A stretch of 64,000 nucleotides of DNA from Gremmenia infestans (taxonomy: Eukaryota; Ascomycota; Leotiomycetes; Helotiales; Hamatocanthoscyphaceae), in contig JAFEVB010000022.1 in NCBI GenBank assembly GCA_032629725.1, positions 1 through 64,000 on the forward strand, written 5' to 3'. Shown piece by piece: positions 1-13,134 of this stretch (position 1 is its first letter; every line of letters starts with the position of its first letter). The notes beneath the pieces were generated by a model that was given only the letters and a program-made list of their open reading frames with translations, did not search any database and was not told the DNA's origin. The position numbers and the translations under genes are program-made.

Positions 1-935
1 GATAGCTAAATAAAACACTTAAGATATAAATCTTAAGGTAATAAACTTAATACTATTCTATTATATAATATATCTATTAAAAATAGTATTTAACTCTAAG
101 AGATAATAAATAATAATTATAGTATAACTATTATAAATTAGTATATAGAAATGCTCTCTATTAGTATATAAGCTTAGATTATCTTTTATAGCTATAAAAT
201 TTAATCTAAATATTACTACTTTAGCTACTAAGGCTTAGAAAGCTTCTAAGTTAAGGGATTTCCTAATAGCTTTATCTTAGTTTATTTAAGAACGCCGATT
301 AGAAAAGGAGCCTATATCTACTACTACTAGAAGGCTGAAATTTAAGCTAGATCCTAAATAGCTATATAATTACCCTATCTAATTTGCTAGTTTAGCTTAG
401 TATTAGAAAGTAGATAGTTATAATAAATCTAATTCTAATACCTTTAAGAGCAAGATAATTAGATATAGTCCTAGCTAGTATAGAAAAGGGCCTTGAAACG
501 ATTACTATTAGGTATAAATAGATATACTAATAGATAAAAATAAGTATAAAGATAATAAGACACTCTAATAAAATCTACTAGATAGAAAAAGGATAGCTAA
601 AATCTAAGCTATCTTATATATATTTAATTTAGAGAACCTAGATATAAAAGGAAAGCTTATCTTATATCTAGTTTTTCTTCTTAATATATATCCGCTTAAA
701 AAGAAAGATAAAAAGCTTTATCCGATCTATAAAATAATTAAAGTCTTATATCTAAGAGTACTAAAAGTCTAGAAGCCTAAAGGACTATAGAATTAAAAGT
801 GCTGGATGCTAGAAGAGATTCTTAGAAGTGCTTATATTCTAGCTAAAGGGTTTTATATAAGGCTAATAGTCTAAGATACTTTTTATATTAATAACTATAT
901 TAATTATTAGTAATATATAATATTATATAAGAAAG
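1..935 (+). pseudogene. Plavaka-type transposase, C-terminal part (RIP relic, copy 1)
   Basis: This is the C-terminal third of a DDE transposase of the fungal Plavaka (CACTA-like) clade, cut by the window start. It matches about 41,672-42,612, where it is continuous with the rest of the transposase. Readable fragments include KASKLRDFLIAL, FIxERRLEKEP, RKGPxNDY and, near the end, EEILRSAYILAKG followed by INNYINY. These resemble the 'RSAHLIP...hVNxHIDW' tail I know from Plavaka proteins. Most stops are TAA/TAG at positions expected to be Q or W. Inactive. Family assignment rests mainly on the fuller copy 2. Confidence 0.7.
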
Positions 936-3900
936 ATTAGATTAAAAAAAGGATTAAGCAAGCTAAAAAGGCTAAGAAATACTTTAGTAAAAAGGTATAT
1001 ATATAGGTTTTTAGTTTAGAGTTAGGAGATAATAAAAAAGATAAGTAGAAAAATAAAAATAAGAATATAAGTATTATTAAGAATAATAAGAAGATTTACC
1101 TACTACCTAGTATTATATTATCTCTCCTATCTTTATATCTACTCTATAATCTATTCTTTTATCTATCTTATAATCTATCTTTTTATCTATTTTATACTCT
1201 ATCTTATAACCTATTCTAAGATATATTCTCTATTAAGTATATATCTACTAGATGTCTTTATCTGCTCTATAAGTAATATCCTTTTTTAAGAAAGCATATA
1301 GTAAGTTTTAATAGTATAAAATATATCTAAATAGAATATTAATTAAGTGCCTAATTATATATAGCTCTTAAGATATAGGTATAGGCTATATTAGAACTAC
1401 TTAATAGTAGCGCTAAACCTAACTTACTATTATTATTTTAGTTACGTCCTATCTCTTTTCTTTTTTAATTTTTATCTTATTTTCTATAAAGCCTTAATCT
1501 TTTTAATAAACTATTTCTATAGTAAAGCATATTTTTTATTTAAGTACTATATTATCTTAATTATACTATAGAGGAGAACTTACGCCTAATATAATAAAGC
1601 TGCTAATATTAACTTAGATAATAGAAAACTACCTTAAATAATATCTTCTAGAAACTCTATAAGTATTATTCTATCTTAGATATTACTATATATAAGATTC
1701 TTAATTAGTATATCTATAGCTTTTATTTTTTAAGTATATATTTACTCTTATATATTCTATAGACCTTATCTAGAAAGAAAGCTAAAGGCTAGGCTAATAC
1801 CGCTCTAGTTAAAAAATAAGATAGACTTTAGAATAATTCTTTAGCTAATAATATATTTAAAAAGAGCTCCGCGTCTAAAGTTTATATTACTATAACTACT
1901 TTATATATTATCTAGCTTATTATTTAGAGAGCTAATAATAACGCGCTATAACGCGTTTAGTAGAAAGGGTCTATTCTAATAAGCTTTATAAATAATAAGT
2001 TTAAGCTAACCGCCTACGCTTTAAGCTTCTAATAAGACTTATCTTTATATAACTCTTAGTATAACTTAAGAGGCTTCTTGTTTTTCTTGCCTATATATCT
2101 GTTATATAAAAACTATATCTTTTCGATTTGTTTAAGCTCTTTAGATATAATTAATACTATAGTATATTACTATATATATAAGACTCTATTATAAAAAAGT
2201 AGTAGGAAAAGGAGCCGTGGCATTATATATAATAGCGGATATATTAGAAGTAGTAAAGCTAGGGAAATAGATATAAAGAAGGCTTAATATAAAATAGATA
2301 CTAGTCCTTTATTATAAAGCGATCTTAAATAAAGAGATAGATAAGAAAATTTTATTAAGTTATAAAGAACTCTTTACTTAAAGAGTAAGTATAATCTTAA
2401 AGCCTCTATTATATTAGCTGTATAGGCAGTAGGCAAGCTAGGACTAAAAGACCATATTTAGCTAAAGGTGGATATAGTAAACCTTAGTACTTCTATTAGT
2501 AACTGCTAGAAGTATATTATATTTTAATAAAAGCTTAAAGGTTTTAAGCTCTAGTCTTTTAATAGTAAGTTTTAGGTTACTTATAAAGTATATAAATATA
2601 TCTTAATACTAATAGAAGTAATAATACTAATATACCTATTAGATAATTAATAGTATAGAAGAAAAACGCTCGCTTTTAATAACTAAGGTTTATAATAATA
2701 TACTTTTAACCTTTAGTAAAGATAGAAGATCTAAAGTTAAAAATATAAAGAGGCAATTTTAGTATAACCTAGCTATTAATTATATAATCTTATTATCTAA
2801 TCTTATAAAGGTCTAGTAATATACTTTCCGGTTAGATAGAATACTAATAATTACTAGCTTAGCTATAAGAAGTTCCTAGTACTAGTTATTATTAAGTTTT
2901 TAATTTAGTTCTATAATATAAAAGGAATATATACTTATTATAAAGTTAATATAGTTTAAAAGTAGTTTAAGACTATTCTAACTTAATTAATTATTCTTAT
3001 ATCTATATTTATTATTATTATAGCTAAAAAGCAGATAGCTAGTTTCTTTAAGTCCTTAGTTAAAGTATAATACTACTATCTATATATTATCTATTTACTC
3101 TTATTATAAGACTAATATTTTAATTTAGTTATATAAAATAGTATAAGAAAGTCGTAGATAAAGTAAAGTGCTTAAAAGAGAGAAGAAATATATACTATAT
3201 TAGTCTTTAAAATAAAGAGCTATATTACTTAAATAGATAGCAATTATAGAAATAATATAGCTAATAAGTTTAAAGAAACTATTATAGATCTGGAAAAGGA
3301 TAAAAACTATATAGTATATATTTTAAGAGTTTTATCTTTTCTTTTATACTAGAAACTAATAGTATATAATATTAGGCAGCTTAGTAGCTTCTATAGAAGA
3401 GAGAAGTAAAGATATAAAGATATAATAAACCTTATAGATAAAAGATATATACTAATATTGCAATCTAGAATATTATATATTAAAGACTATCTATAGGTAG
3501 CCGCAAGCCTAGAAATAGTTATATACAGCTGATTAGTCTAGAGAATAGTTATTTTAAATCCTTTCTCTTATAATAAAATAATAATAGTAAAGGTATTAGC
3601 TTTAAAAACGAATTAAATATTCTTTTTCTATTATTAAAAAAGTAAAAGGTTTATATAATAATAGATAAATAGCTAGAAGATACTATAAGATATAAGAATT
3701 ATACTTATTCTATAGAACTAGTTACTAAATAGTTAGGTAATAAGAATATAGATTAAGAGTAAAGAGAAAGCCTCTATAGTTAATAATAAGCCGCAGCTTT
3801 TTTTAATTAGCTAGGTATAATATTTCTTTTTTCTAAAGATTATACTAACTACTAATTCTTTAAGAATTATCTAATAAGCCTATAATAGTTATTTATTTTA

Positions 3901-4289
3901 AGACTAGAAATAGTATAAAGAGTATAGCATATAAGCTTAATAATAGGCTAGATTAGGAAATAATATATAGTAAATAGTAAATAAAGTTAGAAACTATAAA
4001 CTATTATATAATAAAAAAGTAGTAATATAAATAGAAAAAGATAAAAGTGCTATAGAAAGTTATATCTAGTATTAAGAATATAAAGAATTTAGTTTATAAA
4101 GTATAATAGAAGGTTAATTAGATAAAGAGGGTTTTTTTTATTAGTATATTAATAAATATAAGATAAGCGGATAAATAAAGCTAATAGATCTATAGACTTT
4201 ATAGTTCTTACTACCTTTTAGTATTAGTATAAGCTTATAAAATATATTTATATAATTTATATTAAATATAATTAAGTTTAATAAGAATT

Positions 4290-4500
4290 ATTAGAAAAGA
4301 GTAGAAAGAAGAATAGATTATAAAGTAGAGAGAAGAATAGATTATAAAGTAGAAGAAAAAATAGATTATAAAATAGAAGAAAGAATAGATTATAGAGTAG
4401 AGAGAAAGATAGATTATAGAGTAGAAGGAAAGATAGATCGCGGAGTAGAAAGAAGAATAGATTATAGAGTAGAGAGAAGAATAGATTATAGATTAATATA
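4290..4500. repeat. Tandem array, about 24-26 bp unit
   Basis: Repeats of a unit like GTAGAGAGAAGAATAGATTATA with small variations. The same array, with a different unit number, is at about 45,955-46,200 in the second element copy, so it belongs to the element (subterminal repeats) and did not arise locally. Subterminal repeats are common in CACTA-like elements, where they can bind transposase; that role is inferred. Confidence 0.75.
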
Positions 4501-5034
4501 GAAAAGAATAAATAGAAAAAAGATAATATTTAATCTATATTTATATTCTTTACTTAATATAAAAGTTATAACTATTATTATAATTACTATTAAGCTAAAA
4601 TTACTATTATAGATTCTAAGTTTAATATTATCTATAATATAGATTTATATAAAGATATTTTAATTTAAGCTATTAAATACTATACTATCTATTATACTTT
4701 CTATATTAATTATTTATAAAAAATAAAAGATATAGTTAGTATCTTAAGTATTAAATCTAAAAGTAATCTTATATATAAAAGTATATTATAAGAATCTAAA
4801 TAAGAGAATATTATAAATAATAGATATAGAAAATAAAATATAAAATATATTATATAAATAAGATAAGCTTTTAATATTATTGAAGCAGGCTTAAGATAGG
4901 CTTAGACTCTTACTATTAACTTTTTGCTCTAATAATATTAAAAAAATTAACTTATAACTTTAGTAACTAAAGCTGCTAAAAATATTCTAATAATATTAAA
5001 AAAAGTTTTTAATAGAATTTGAATTCTACTAATA

Positions 5035-8000
5035 TATTCTAATAGTTATATGCTTTTACTAACTTTATTCTCTATAGCTTAATAAGCTAGAAACTATAAG
5101 TAATTAGCTAAAGTGCTAAATCTATTCTAGCTTAGATCGAGCAACTTGCTTATAACTAAGAGATCTGTCTTAGAGCGCTATAATATAATATAGTAGACGC
5201 TTTTACTAACCTTAATAAATTAAAAGTTAAGCTAAAACTTATCTACTATAATTAGATCTGCTATAGTATCTAAGTTATAAGTAAATTAAGAATATAATAC
5301 TAATTTAAAAGAGAGCTATATTATTAAAACTAGAGTTAAAGATTATAAGTAGCTTGTAAATCGTTTTCCTCTTAAACTATAAAATAAAGTAAAAAGTATA
5401 GATTCTTAAGCTTAAAGGCGTTAGTATAAAATAAATATTTATAAATAAAAAAGAAGTATATATAGATAAAGACTAGCCTTAAAAAGTAAAAGTATAACTT
5501 TTCTAATTAGTAAAACTTCTATAACTGCGGCTTAGAGTTATAGTACTAGATATTCCTTTTTTTAAATAATATATTTACTAATTAGTAATAGAATTAGTTT
5601 TTCTTAAGTATAGAAATAATATTCTATAGTTATAATTAAGAATATAATTAACCAACTATATAAAAAGTATAGTTAGACTATATTAGCTTTAAAAATTAGA
5701 TATTAAGGCTAGTTAAGATATCTAAAGCAAGAGCGGATTATAAAGATAGCAGATAGTAGAATAGATAGTAGAACGGATAGTAGAATAGATAGTAGATAGA
5801 TAGTAGAACGGATTATTATTATATAATCTTATATAGCTTAGTTAGTAAAAAGGCATACCTTTTTTACTAGTTAATACTACTATAAATAATAAGTAATATT
5901 AACTAGTATTATATCTTCTATATAGTATAGAAGTAATTATAGATATTAACTAGTAATACTAATACTAAGAGGTAGTTAATCTTATAGAAGATAGCTATAA
6001 AGCAGCTAGGTATTAAGTAGAAAAGATAGAGAGGAAAATAGTTAGATATATATAAAGGTTCTATAGTTAGTCTTTCTATACTAGAGGATAGTAATAATAA
6101 GGTCTAAATAACTTACTAGGTATATATAAAGGTCCTATAGTTAATAGATATCTTGAAATCCTATCTAAGACCTCTGGGCATATATAGAAACGTTCTATTA
6201 TTATATCTATTATATAGAATAATTAGTATGCTTATATAGCTATACTATATATATATAGAGGTGCTATAAAGTAATAATAAGAGTAATACTATATCTGCGA
6301 AGCTATTAGGATCTAGGCAACTTTAACTCTTAAGAAGTTAGATATAACTTATCTAAAATACTAATAAAATAGTATAGTTAGAATAAAGCAAAAGCGCAAA
6401 TACCTTAGAAGCTTTCTCTAAGAAAGGATTATAAAGAGGAATAGAAAACTCTATTAATATCCTATATTAAAAGGTCTAAGAGCCTAAGACCTAATTAAAT
6501 ACTCTATTATAAAAGGTTTAAGCAGATAATAATAATAAAAGGGATACTATAACTATAGTTCTATATAATTATAAAGGATGATAGATTTAACTATATAGAG
6601 ATATAAATATCTTAACTTTAATAATTAAGCGAACTATATAATAAAGAGAGTTACTAGATATAATATTTATAAGGCTCTATATATATATATGCCTGCAGAA
6701 ATAGAAAAGAAGTTTACTATAGCTTTTTAAGAACTTTATAGAAAGAGAAGAATATAGACGCCTATCTATTTTAGATAGCTAACTTATTTACTTTTAAATA
6801 CTATATATTTCTAAGCAGAAAATATATACTAGGTTATATATAGTGCCTCTCTTAATTAACTACTTATTTCTATTTATAGTATAAGAGAATAAACATATTA
6901 CTATAGTTAATAGTAATATATAATTAATAGTAGATATTCTAATTTTAATATTTATTTATTTTATATAAAAGTAAAATACTAGGAAAATTATTAGAATAAA
7001 TAGATAGTTAGAAGTATTCTATAATCCTATCTATTTTAGAACGCTCTAGTAGTTTTTCTATAGTACTATATACTACTTTCTATAGAGAGTATAAAAGCTT
7101 TATAGCAATTTTAAATTTTCTAATCTTTTCTTTACTATATATACCTATACTTTCTATAGTAGATTTTTAAGTTACTTAAGGTTCTATATATTAAATCGGT
7201 AAAATAATTAAATACTCTAATACTAAAAGAGGCGGAGAGTAGTTAAGAGAAAGTATTAAGAGGGATATAAATATCTCTAGATACCTTCTTTTAATATATT
7301 TTATAAATACTTTAAAAGTATAGCTTAGTAGAAGAATAAAAGGTATAAATAGATAATAATATCTAAGTAGAAAAAGATACTAAAGATACTATAGATTTAT
7401 AATAATAAGAGAATAATTTTACTATAAGACTATAGTAATAATAATCTAAAATCTACTATATAATTAACTAAATAAATATAAATATAAAAATAATAGCAGA
7501 TAAAAGCCTAATAGTAATATAGATCTATAAGTGAAAATAATACTATAATACTATAATTATTAAGCTTTTCTATAACCTTTATATTAAAATAATCCGAATA
7601 TTAACTACCTGTCTCTATCTACTACCTCTATCTTTATAATAAGAGGTTTATATAATAAAGTATAAATTAAACTATTTAGCTATTAAAATTAGAAAGGAGA
7701 GAAAGATTCTTTTATACTCTATAAGAATACTATAATACTATAATTAACTAGCTTTTCTATAACCTTCTTATTAGAATAATCTAAATCTATAGTACTAATA
7801 AATATAAATAGAAACTTTCTCTAATTATAAAAAACGTTTTACTTATAATAAAAATTTAGTAAAGCTTTTTCTAAATTTTAATAAGAATAGAAGCTATAGT
7901 TACTAGAATAGTGCTATATTAATACTAGCTTAGAACTATAGTTGCTTAAGTTATAAAAAGGAACGTATTAGACTAGGCTAGCGCTAAGCTAGAGTAAAAG

Positions 8001-8069
8001 ATAAGCTATTAGCATCTTTAGTAAAGAAAATTATTCGCCTATTTCGCGATAGGAAAAATTTTTACTAAT
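5035..8069 (+). mobile_element. Unclassified 3.0-kb repeat B, copy 1
   Basis: This segment returns as the reverse complement of 25,939-28,982; sampled stretches agree at roughly 93%. Shared limits are TATTCTAATAGTTATATGC at the start and TTTTTACTAAT at the end, both sharp. It holds a short array of GATAGTAGAACGG-like units (about 5,745-5,810). I read all frames in part and recognised no transposase, reverse transcriptase or helicase motif. It is heavily RIP-mutated. It could be a non-autonomous DNA element, a LINE fragment, or a segmental repeat; I cannot tell. Confidence 0.65.
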
Positions 8070-8099
8070 ATAAATAAAAGAATATTTTTAGAAAAAGTA

Positions 8100-10790
8100 T
8101 ATATAGATATTAAATAAATCTCTAATTACTTAAAAGTATAAAAATACTAATACTATATATATATATAGATCTAAAGACTATTCTAGCTACTTAGCTATAT
8201 AATAAGCAAGCAAATAAAAGATAAAAGATAGTATTTTTAAGCTATAGTAGTAAAACTAATAAGTAGTACTAGTTTTATTTTATTAACTTTAGTTATATAT
8301 AAAGATTAAGCTTTATTATCTTTTATAAGTTAGTAAAAAGAGAAAATTTAGAACTTTAGCTTTAAAACCTATTAAGTAGAGTTATAGAATAAAGAATATC
8401 TTTAGATCTATTTAATTATAAACTATAAAACTAACTAGCTAAAAAGCTTATAAAATAGAAACCTTAGAAAACCTCTAAGCTAGTAGTAGTAATACTATTT
8501 ATTAAGTACTAACTAGACCTTTTAATAATCCTAAAAAACTTTATAAAGTAAGTTAAGCTTTTTAAGATTATCTTAATTAATATAAAAACCTAAAAAAGTA
8601 ATCTTTCTAAGACTATCTTAGAAAGTAAAATAGATTATAAAAATAATCTTTCTAAAACTATCTTAGAAAGTAAAATTAATCTTAAAAAAAACTCTTTTAA
8701 AACTATTATAAAGCTATCTATAAATAGATCTTAAGAAAATAAAGTAAAATCTATAAATAAAGAACTTAAAAAGAATTAAGCTAAACTATTTTACTTTTTC
8801 TTTTAAACTAGAAAAAGAAAAGACTTTAAAGAAAATAGTAAAGAAAAGATAGCTAAAAAAGTTTATATTATAGTTATATTATTACTTCTAGAATTATTAG
8901 ACTACTTAAATATAAAGAAATTATCTAGAATTAAGAAATACTTTATTATTACTTTATTACTAACTATTAATAGAAGTAAAAGAAAAAAGAAAATCTTTTA
9001 GATATTTTATATATTACTTTATAGAATATATAACTATTTATCTAAAACTATATTACTTGCTTTAGTTAAATAAAAGATTTATATCTTTTATATATATAAG
9101 AAAGTAATAAAAAGCAAATATATAAAAGAATAAAATATAATAATATAGAAAAAGATTAAGACTCTAATTTAGAATAGCACTTAGAAAAATTTTATACTTT
9201 TTAAGAAAATAAACTTAGTTTTTATAAAATAGATATTTAATATAAAAGAAACTATTAATAATAAAATTAAGTGCTTTAAAACTTAACTTATAGTATATAG
9301 TTTTACTTAGAAGTATAAAAAAGACTATACTAAAATATTTACTCTAATAGTATAAATAGATATATTTTATATCTTTATAGCTATAGTTATAAAGTATAAC
9401 TTATAATACTTCTAGTTTAATATTAAGAATACTTTTATAAAATTATATCTTAAGAAAGCAATCTATATAGCTCTATTATAAAGTATTAAAGTAGTAACTA
9501 GAAAATGCTTAAAGCTTCTATAAAGCCTTTATAGTCTTAAATAAGTAAAATAAGATTAGAATCTTCTATTAAGAAGTTATTTTATCTAGATATATAGTTT
9601 TAAATAAAGTTAAGCTAATTTATATCTTTTTATCTACTATATATAAAAAGTATATCTTTTAGTTTATATTAATAATATTACTACTATTATAAAAAAGTAA
9701 TATAATATTAACTAGTTCTTTAATATACTTTTATACTAGTTTAATACTAAGCTTTTAAAAAAGATTTCTAAGATACTAAATATAAAAATTACTTATAACT
9801 AAAAGTATAGAACTATCTACTTTAATTAAAAGCACTATCTTAATAAGATTCTTATAGGTTTTAGGATTACTATAGTAAAATATAAAAGCAAACTAATACT
9901 AGCTAATAGCTATAATAACCTCTAGCTAGCAAATAAAAATAATAATAAAATAGATATAACTTAGTATTAAAGAATAATTAGAAGTCTAATATATATAATA
10001 ATCTTTACTAGATCTAATATAGTATTTATTCTAGAATATCTAGTATAATATATAAGTAATCTGGTAATCTACTATAAAATAGTATTAAAAGAGTTAATAA
10101 GATATCTTTAATTAACTATTAAGTAAAAGCTATACTATAGCTCTAAGAGAGATATAAACTATTTTATAATATTTATAAATACTAATTAGATAAGTAATAA
10201 GTCTAATTAGAAAAGCATTTCTAAAAAAGTTAGAATCTTTTATAAAGAACTATTCTTTTAAATATTAAAAATATAAAAATTAGTAGCTAAGTTAAGCTAT
10301 AAATTAAAGTATATTATCTAAGTAATATATATTATATAAAGTTAATAGATAGTATAGATCTTTAGAGACTTAAGAATATTAAAGTATATTAGAAGTAATA
10401 GTAAAGTAGTTAATATATATAGAGATAACTAAGATGCTTTAGTCTTAGTTTAGAATCTTTACTTTTATAAATAATTAAAGCATATTAATATATACTACTA
10501 CTATATCTAAGATTTAGTTAAAAAGAAAAAAATAAAGATTTTATACTTATTAATATTAAAAATACTTATAGATAGTTTTATAAAACCTCTTAGTTAAGTT
10601 ATATTTAAAGAATTCTTAAAGCAGCTAGAAGTTATAATAGATTAGTAGTTAGTTATTATTTTTATTTAGAAAAGTAGAAAAAAGAAAATAGAAAAAGATA
10701 CTATAGTAAGAGCTATAAAGAAGTATTAGAAATATAGCCTTTATAGTATTAGGTAATATAGCTACTAGTAGATATATATAAGGTTATAAG
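8100..10790 (+). mobile_element. Ty1/copia retrotransposon remnant (reverse transcriptase, RNase H)
   Basis: A long RIP-degraded frame reads as a copia polyprotein. Around 9,310-9,690 are KYKKDYTKIFT, IDIFYIFIAI, CLKLLxSLYSLK and LLVYINNI, matching the copia reverse transcriptase blocks known as 'TFAPV.....', 'KLLKSLYGLKQ' and 'LLLYVDDI'. RNase H-like blocks follow (about 10,020-10,450: VLKELIRYL, YYSSKRDIN), then IKPLSxVIFKEFL near 10,580-10,620. The catalytic YVDD now reads YINN. Upstream gag and most of integrase are missing or unreadable, so the element is 5'-truncated against repeat B. A 3' LTR may start near 10,746 (TATTAGG from TGTTAGG), not proven. Confidence 0.8.
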
Positions 10791-11390
10791 AATCTTATCT
10801 TTATCTCTATAGTAGCTTTTTTTCTTAAGCTAATATAACTTTTTTAATCTACTTTCTTAATTATATCTCTATCTGATCTATATGCTTTTCTAAAGGTAAT
10901 AATCCTAGAAGGTATATAGTTCTAATAATTAATATATATACTTAATCTATATCTTTGAATTCTTAAAGATTTAATTATTTTTAAGATTTTTTCTAACTTT
11001 TATTTATAATATAATAATATATTACTACTTTATAATATCTTCTATTTCTTTTTTTAATATATAATTATATATTATCTATCTCTTTTTCTAAAGTAGCTAA
11101 ATAGCGCTAGTACTTTCCTCTACGGTTTTATTTTACCTCTATTTAGATAACCTATTTTACTCCTACTTATATAAAATATATTAGCTAGCAACTATATAGA
11201 AGCTTACGCAAAGCTATAGAGGATATGTTTCTCCGGTATTTATATATATTATAGCTGCAGCGCTTACAAATATGTAAAAGTAGTACTACGTCTTCACATC
11301 CTCACATCTATCTACTTACATTTTCTAGAGATTTATTAATAGACCTAATGAATAACTTCTTGCACTAATGATCTACTATTACTTAGGCAG
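10790..11390. other. Transition from RIP block to gene island
   Basis: AT-rich sequence without a readable frame, possibly including the copia 3' LTR, passing into normal composition near 11,270. I see no gene, tRNA or clear repeat here. Confidence 0.5.
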
Positions 11391-11392
11391 CA

Positions 11393-12087
11393 GTGGTGCT
11401 GGTGGTAGAAGGTATCCCTATACTCGTTTCTATACTCGTAAGCTCGCAATTCTCAGAACCTACAATGGCGTTCCTTTTCCCAAGCTGGCCGTCCATAGTA
11501 GCTATGAATCTGTTCTGCACTCAACGGCTGAGCCAGCGCTTACAAGAACCGAATTGCAGGTTTCTCAAGATATTGGATTAGGATGTCTTATACTCAAAGA
11601 CTGGGAGAACAAGGGGCAAGCCACCACCGTCTCGGTGGAGGGTAAGCCAACCGAGGGGTATAACGCGGAATTTGCAATGGCCCTTGGAGAGGATTTTTGA
11701 CGGACCGAAGAAATCATGTCGGGGTGAACGAGTTATTGTATCTGTTCCCTTTCTTGCACATCTACTTTAGACTTACCTATGACTTTGTCTGACAGCAACG
11801 TAGGGCTTAATTCGTGCGCTATACTTCCTTCACACCAGTGCAAGGGAGTTGGCTCGATGCTCAACCGTCACTGTGTCGCCAGAGCAGATGAAGCAGGCTT
11901 GCCAACTCATTCGAACAGCTTTCCGAAAGCTAGAAACCTGTATGCTCGCTTTGGCTTTGTAGAGAAAGTGACGTTCGATTTGGACTTGAACGAGTTTGGA
12001 ATAAGAAATGGGGAATATGGTCACTATCGAAGCTATGGGATGGTGAGGGAACCTATCGCCAAGAAAGTAAAGATGATAGTTGAGTAA
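11393..12087 (+). pseudogene. GNAT-family N-acetyltransferase, frame-broken
   Basis: GNAT enzymes move an acetyl group from acetyl-CoA to an amine. The C-terminal part (11,779-12,087) is clear: ILPSHQCKGVGSMLNRHC matches the acetyl-CoA-binding motif A (Q/RxxGxG/A), followed by ADEAGLPTH and ARNLYARFGFVEK, the motif B region. Upstream, FSEPTMAFLFPSWPS and LQEPNCRFLKILD (to 11,581) fit the N-terminal half but lie in another frame. A frame change is needed near 11,580, and stops follow near 11,698 and 11,725. A GT-AG intron around 11,724-11,778 could remove one break but not all. I read it as a pseudogene at the edge of the RIP block; a poorly spliced real gene is the alternative. Confidence 0.6.
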
Positions 12088-12089
12088 TT

Positions 12090-13130
12090 CAGGTCTAGAT
12101 TATCCCGGGAATTTGTTTTGCCTCTTCTTCAACATATATACAAGCTGATAAAAATTTCTTTGCCTTGCATTTAATACCTAAGGCAAATTTTATTTCGGGT
12201 TTTCGCGTACCAGACTTAGTTCGGGTAGTTTTGAGTTATATACTATTAGACAATAAAGGACTTTGTTTACCTGGACACCGACCCGCATAGAATTATATAT
12301 ATATAAATAATACTGCCTCCCTTAACCTTCATCGCTAACTGTTCTATTTTGCCACGTGTTCCACTTCGAATAGTAACACTCCTAGAGGGAATTTGGGGGG
12401 GAGGGAGGGGGATGGGGAACCTGAACAACCACTCCTGCAGGGCAGGATATGATGCTAATCAGGCAAGCTAGTAAGAGTGAGTGCATGCACGGTTCTCTGG
12501 GTGGAATGGGCGTATTGGATTTTCGATTCGGAGATTGTGCCGAGCTGGGCGCACAATAAGCGGCACTTTACTACGTAGTATCGACTTCAGATAATGAATG
12601 TCCTATAACTTCAGTGTCCTACTCCGCCTGGCATATCATAAATCGGTGCCACTTGTCCAACGCGAGAGTATTAGGAGTAGTACTAATAGCGCTACAAAGT
12701 TCGCTTTCATTGCTAGGAATATAGAAGCGAGAAGATAGCTATAAACCTGAGACTAAAAGTTAGTCAATAAGACTATTTACAACCCGAGATAATGTAGATT
12801 ATTCGCTGGGTATTAAAATGTTCTCGATTTTATATAGGGTCACGGTCCTATACCGGCTTCTCCCGCGCTACAGAGTTTGCTTAGATTGACCCATTTCTCT
12901 GACTCATGGAATGCCTAGGGATACAGATTTCTTTTAGGCGAAAGAATTCATTATATAGAGTTTAATAAATGTGTAAAAATAAAGTAGAGAGTCTTTAATA
13001 TAGCAGAAGAAAAGTTTGCATATACTTTCGCTTCTATCTAATAGTTGGTGACCGGCTTCTCGCGTGGCGGAAAATAACCATATTAATATATTAATTTGAC
13101 TATTATATTTGCCAAAAAAGATATAATAGA
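12090..13130. other. Intergenic, no gene seen
   Basis: Mixed composition with some AT-rich, TpA-rich patches, as if RIP had reached part of it. It contains a G-rich tract at 12,395-12,417 with four runs of three or more G. No open frame of note and no recognised RNA. Confidence 0.5.
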
Positions 13131-13134
13131 GATT

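Larger units (their letters stand above)
1..5033 (+). mobile_element. Plavaka/CACTA-like DNA transposon, 3' portion, copy 1
   Basis: The whole segment is repeated in direct orientation at 41,672-46,745; by eye about 95% of bases agree over the stretches I compared. After the transposase tail (to about 935) come some 4.1 kb with no identified frame, a 24-26-base tandem array (about 4,290-4,500), and an end at 5,033. Both copies diverge right after the shared GAATTCTACTAAT, which marks a true element or duplication border. Repeat B abuts that border here, while a mariner remnant abuts it in copy 2. The 5' part lies outside the window. Confidence 0.75.
1..11270. other. AT-rich RIP-mutated transposon block I
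   Basis: The stretch is extremely AT-rich, with TpA dominant and CpA/TpG nearly absent, the pattern left by fungal RIP (C to T in CpA, on either strand). No intact gene is present. Relics of transposase and reverse transcriptase can still be read if in-frame TAA/TAG are taken as former CAA/CAG/TGG. It contains, in order, the 3' part of a Plavaka-like element, repeat B and a copia remnant. Base composition changes to normal near 11,270, just before the acetyltransferase relic. Confidence 0.9.
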
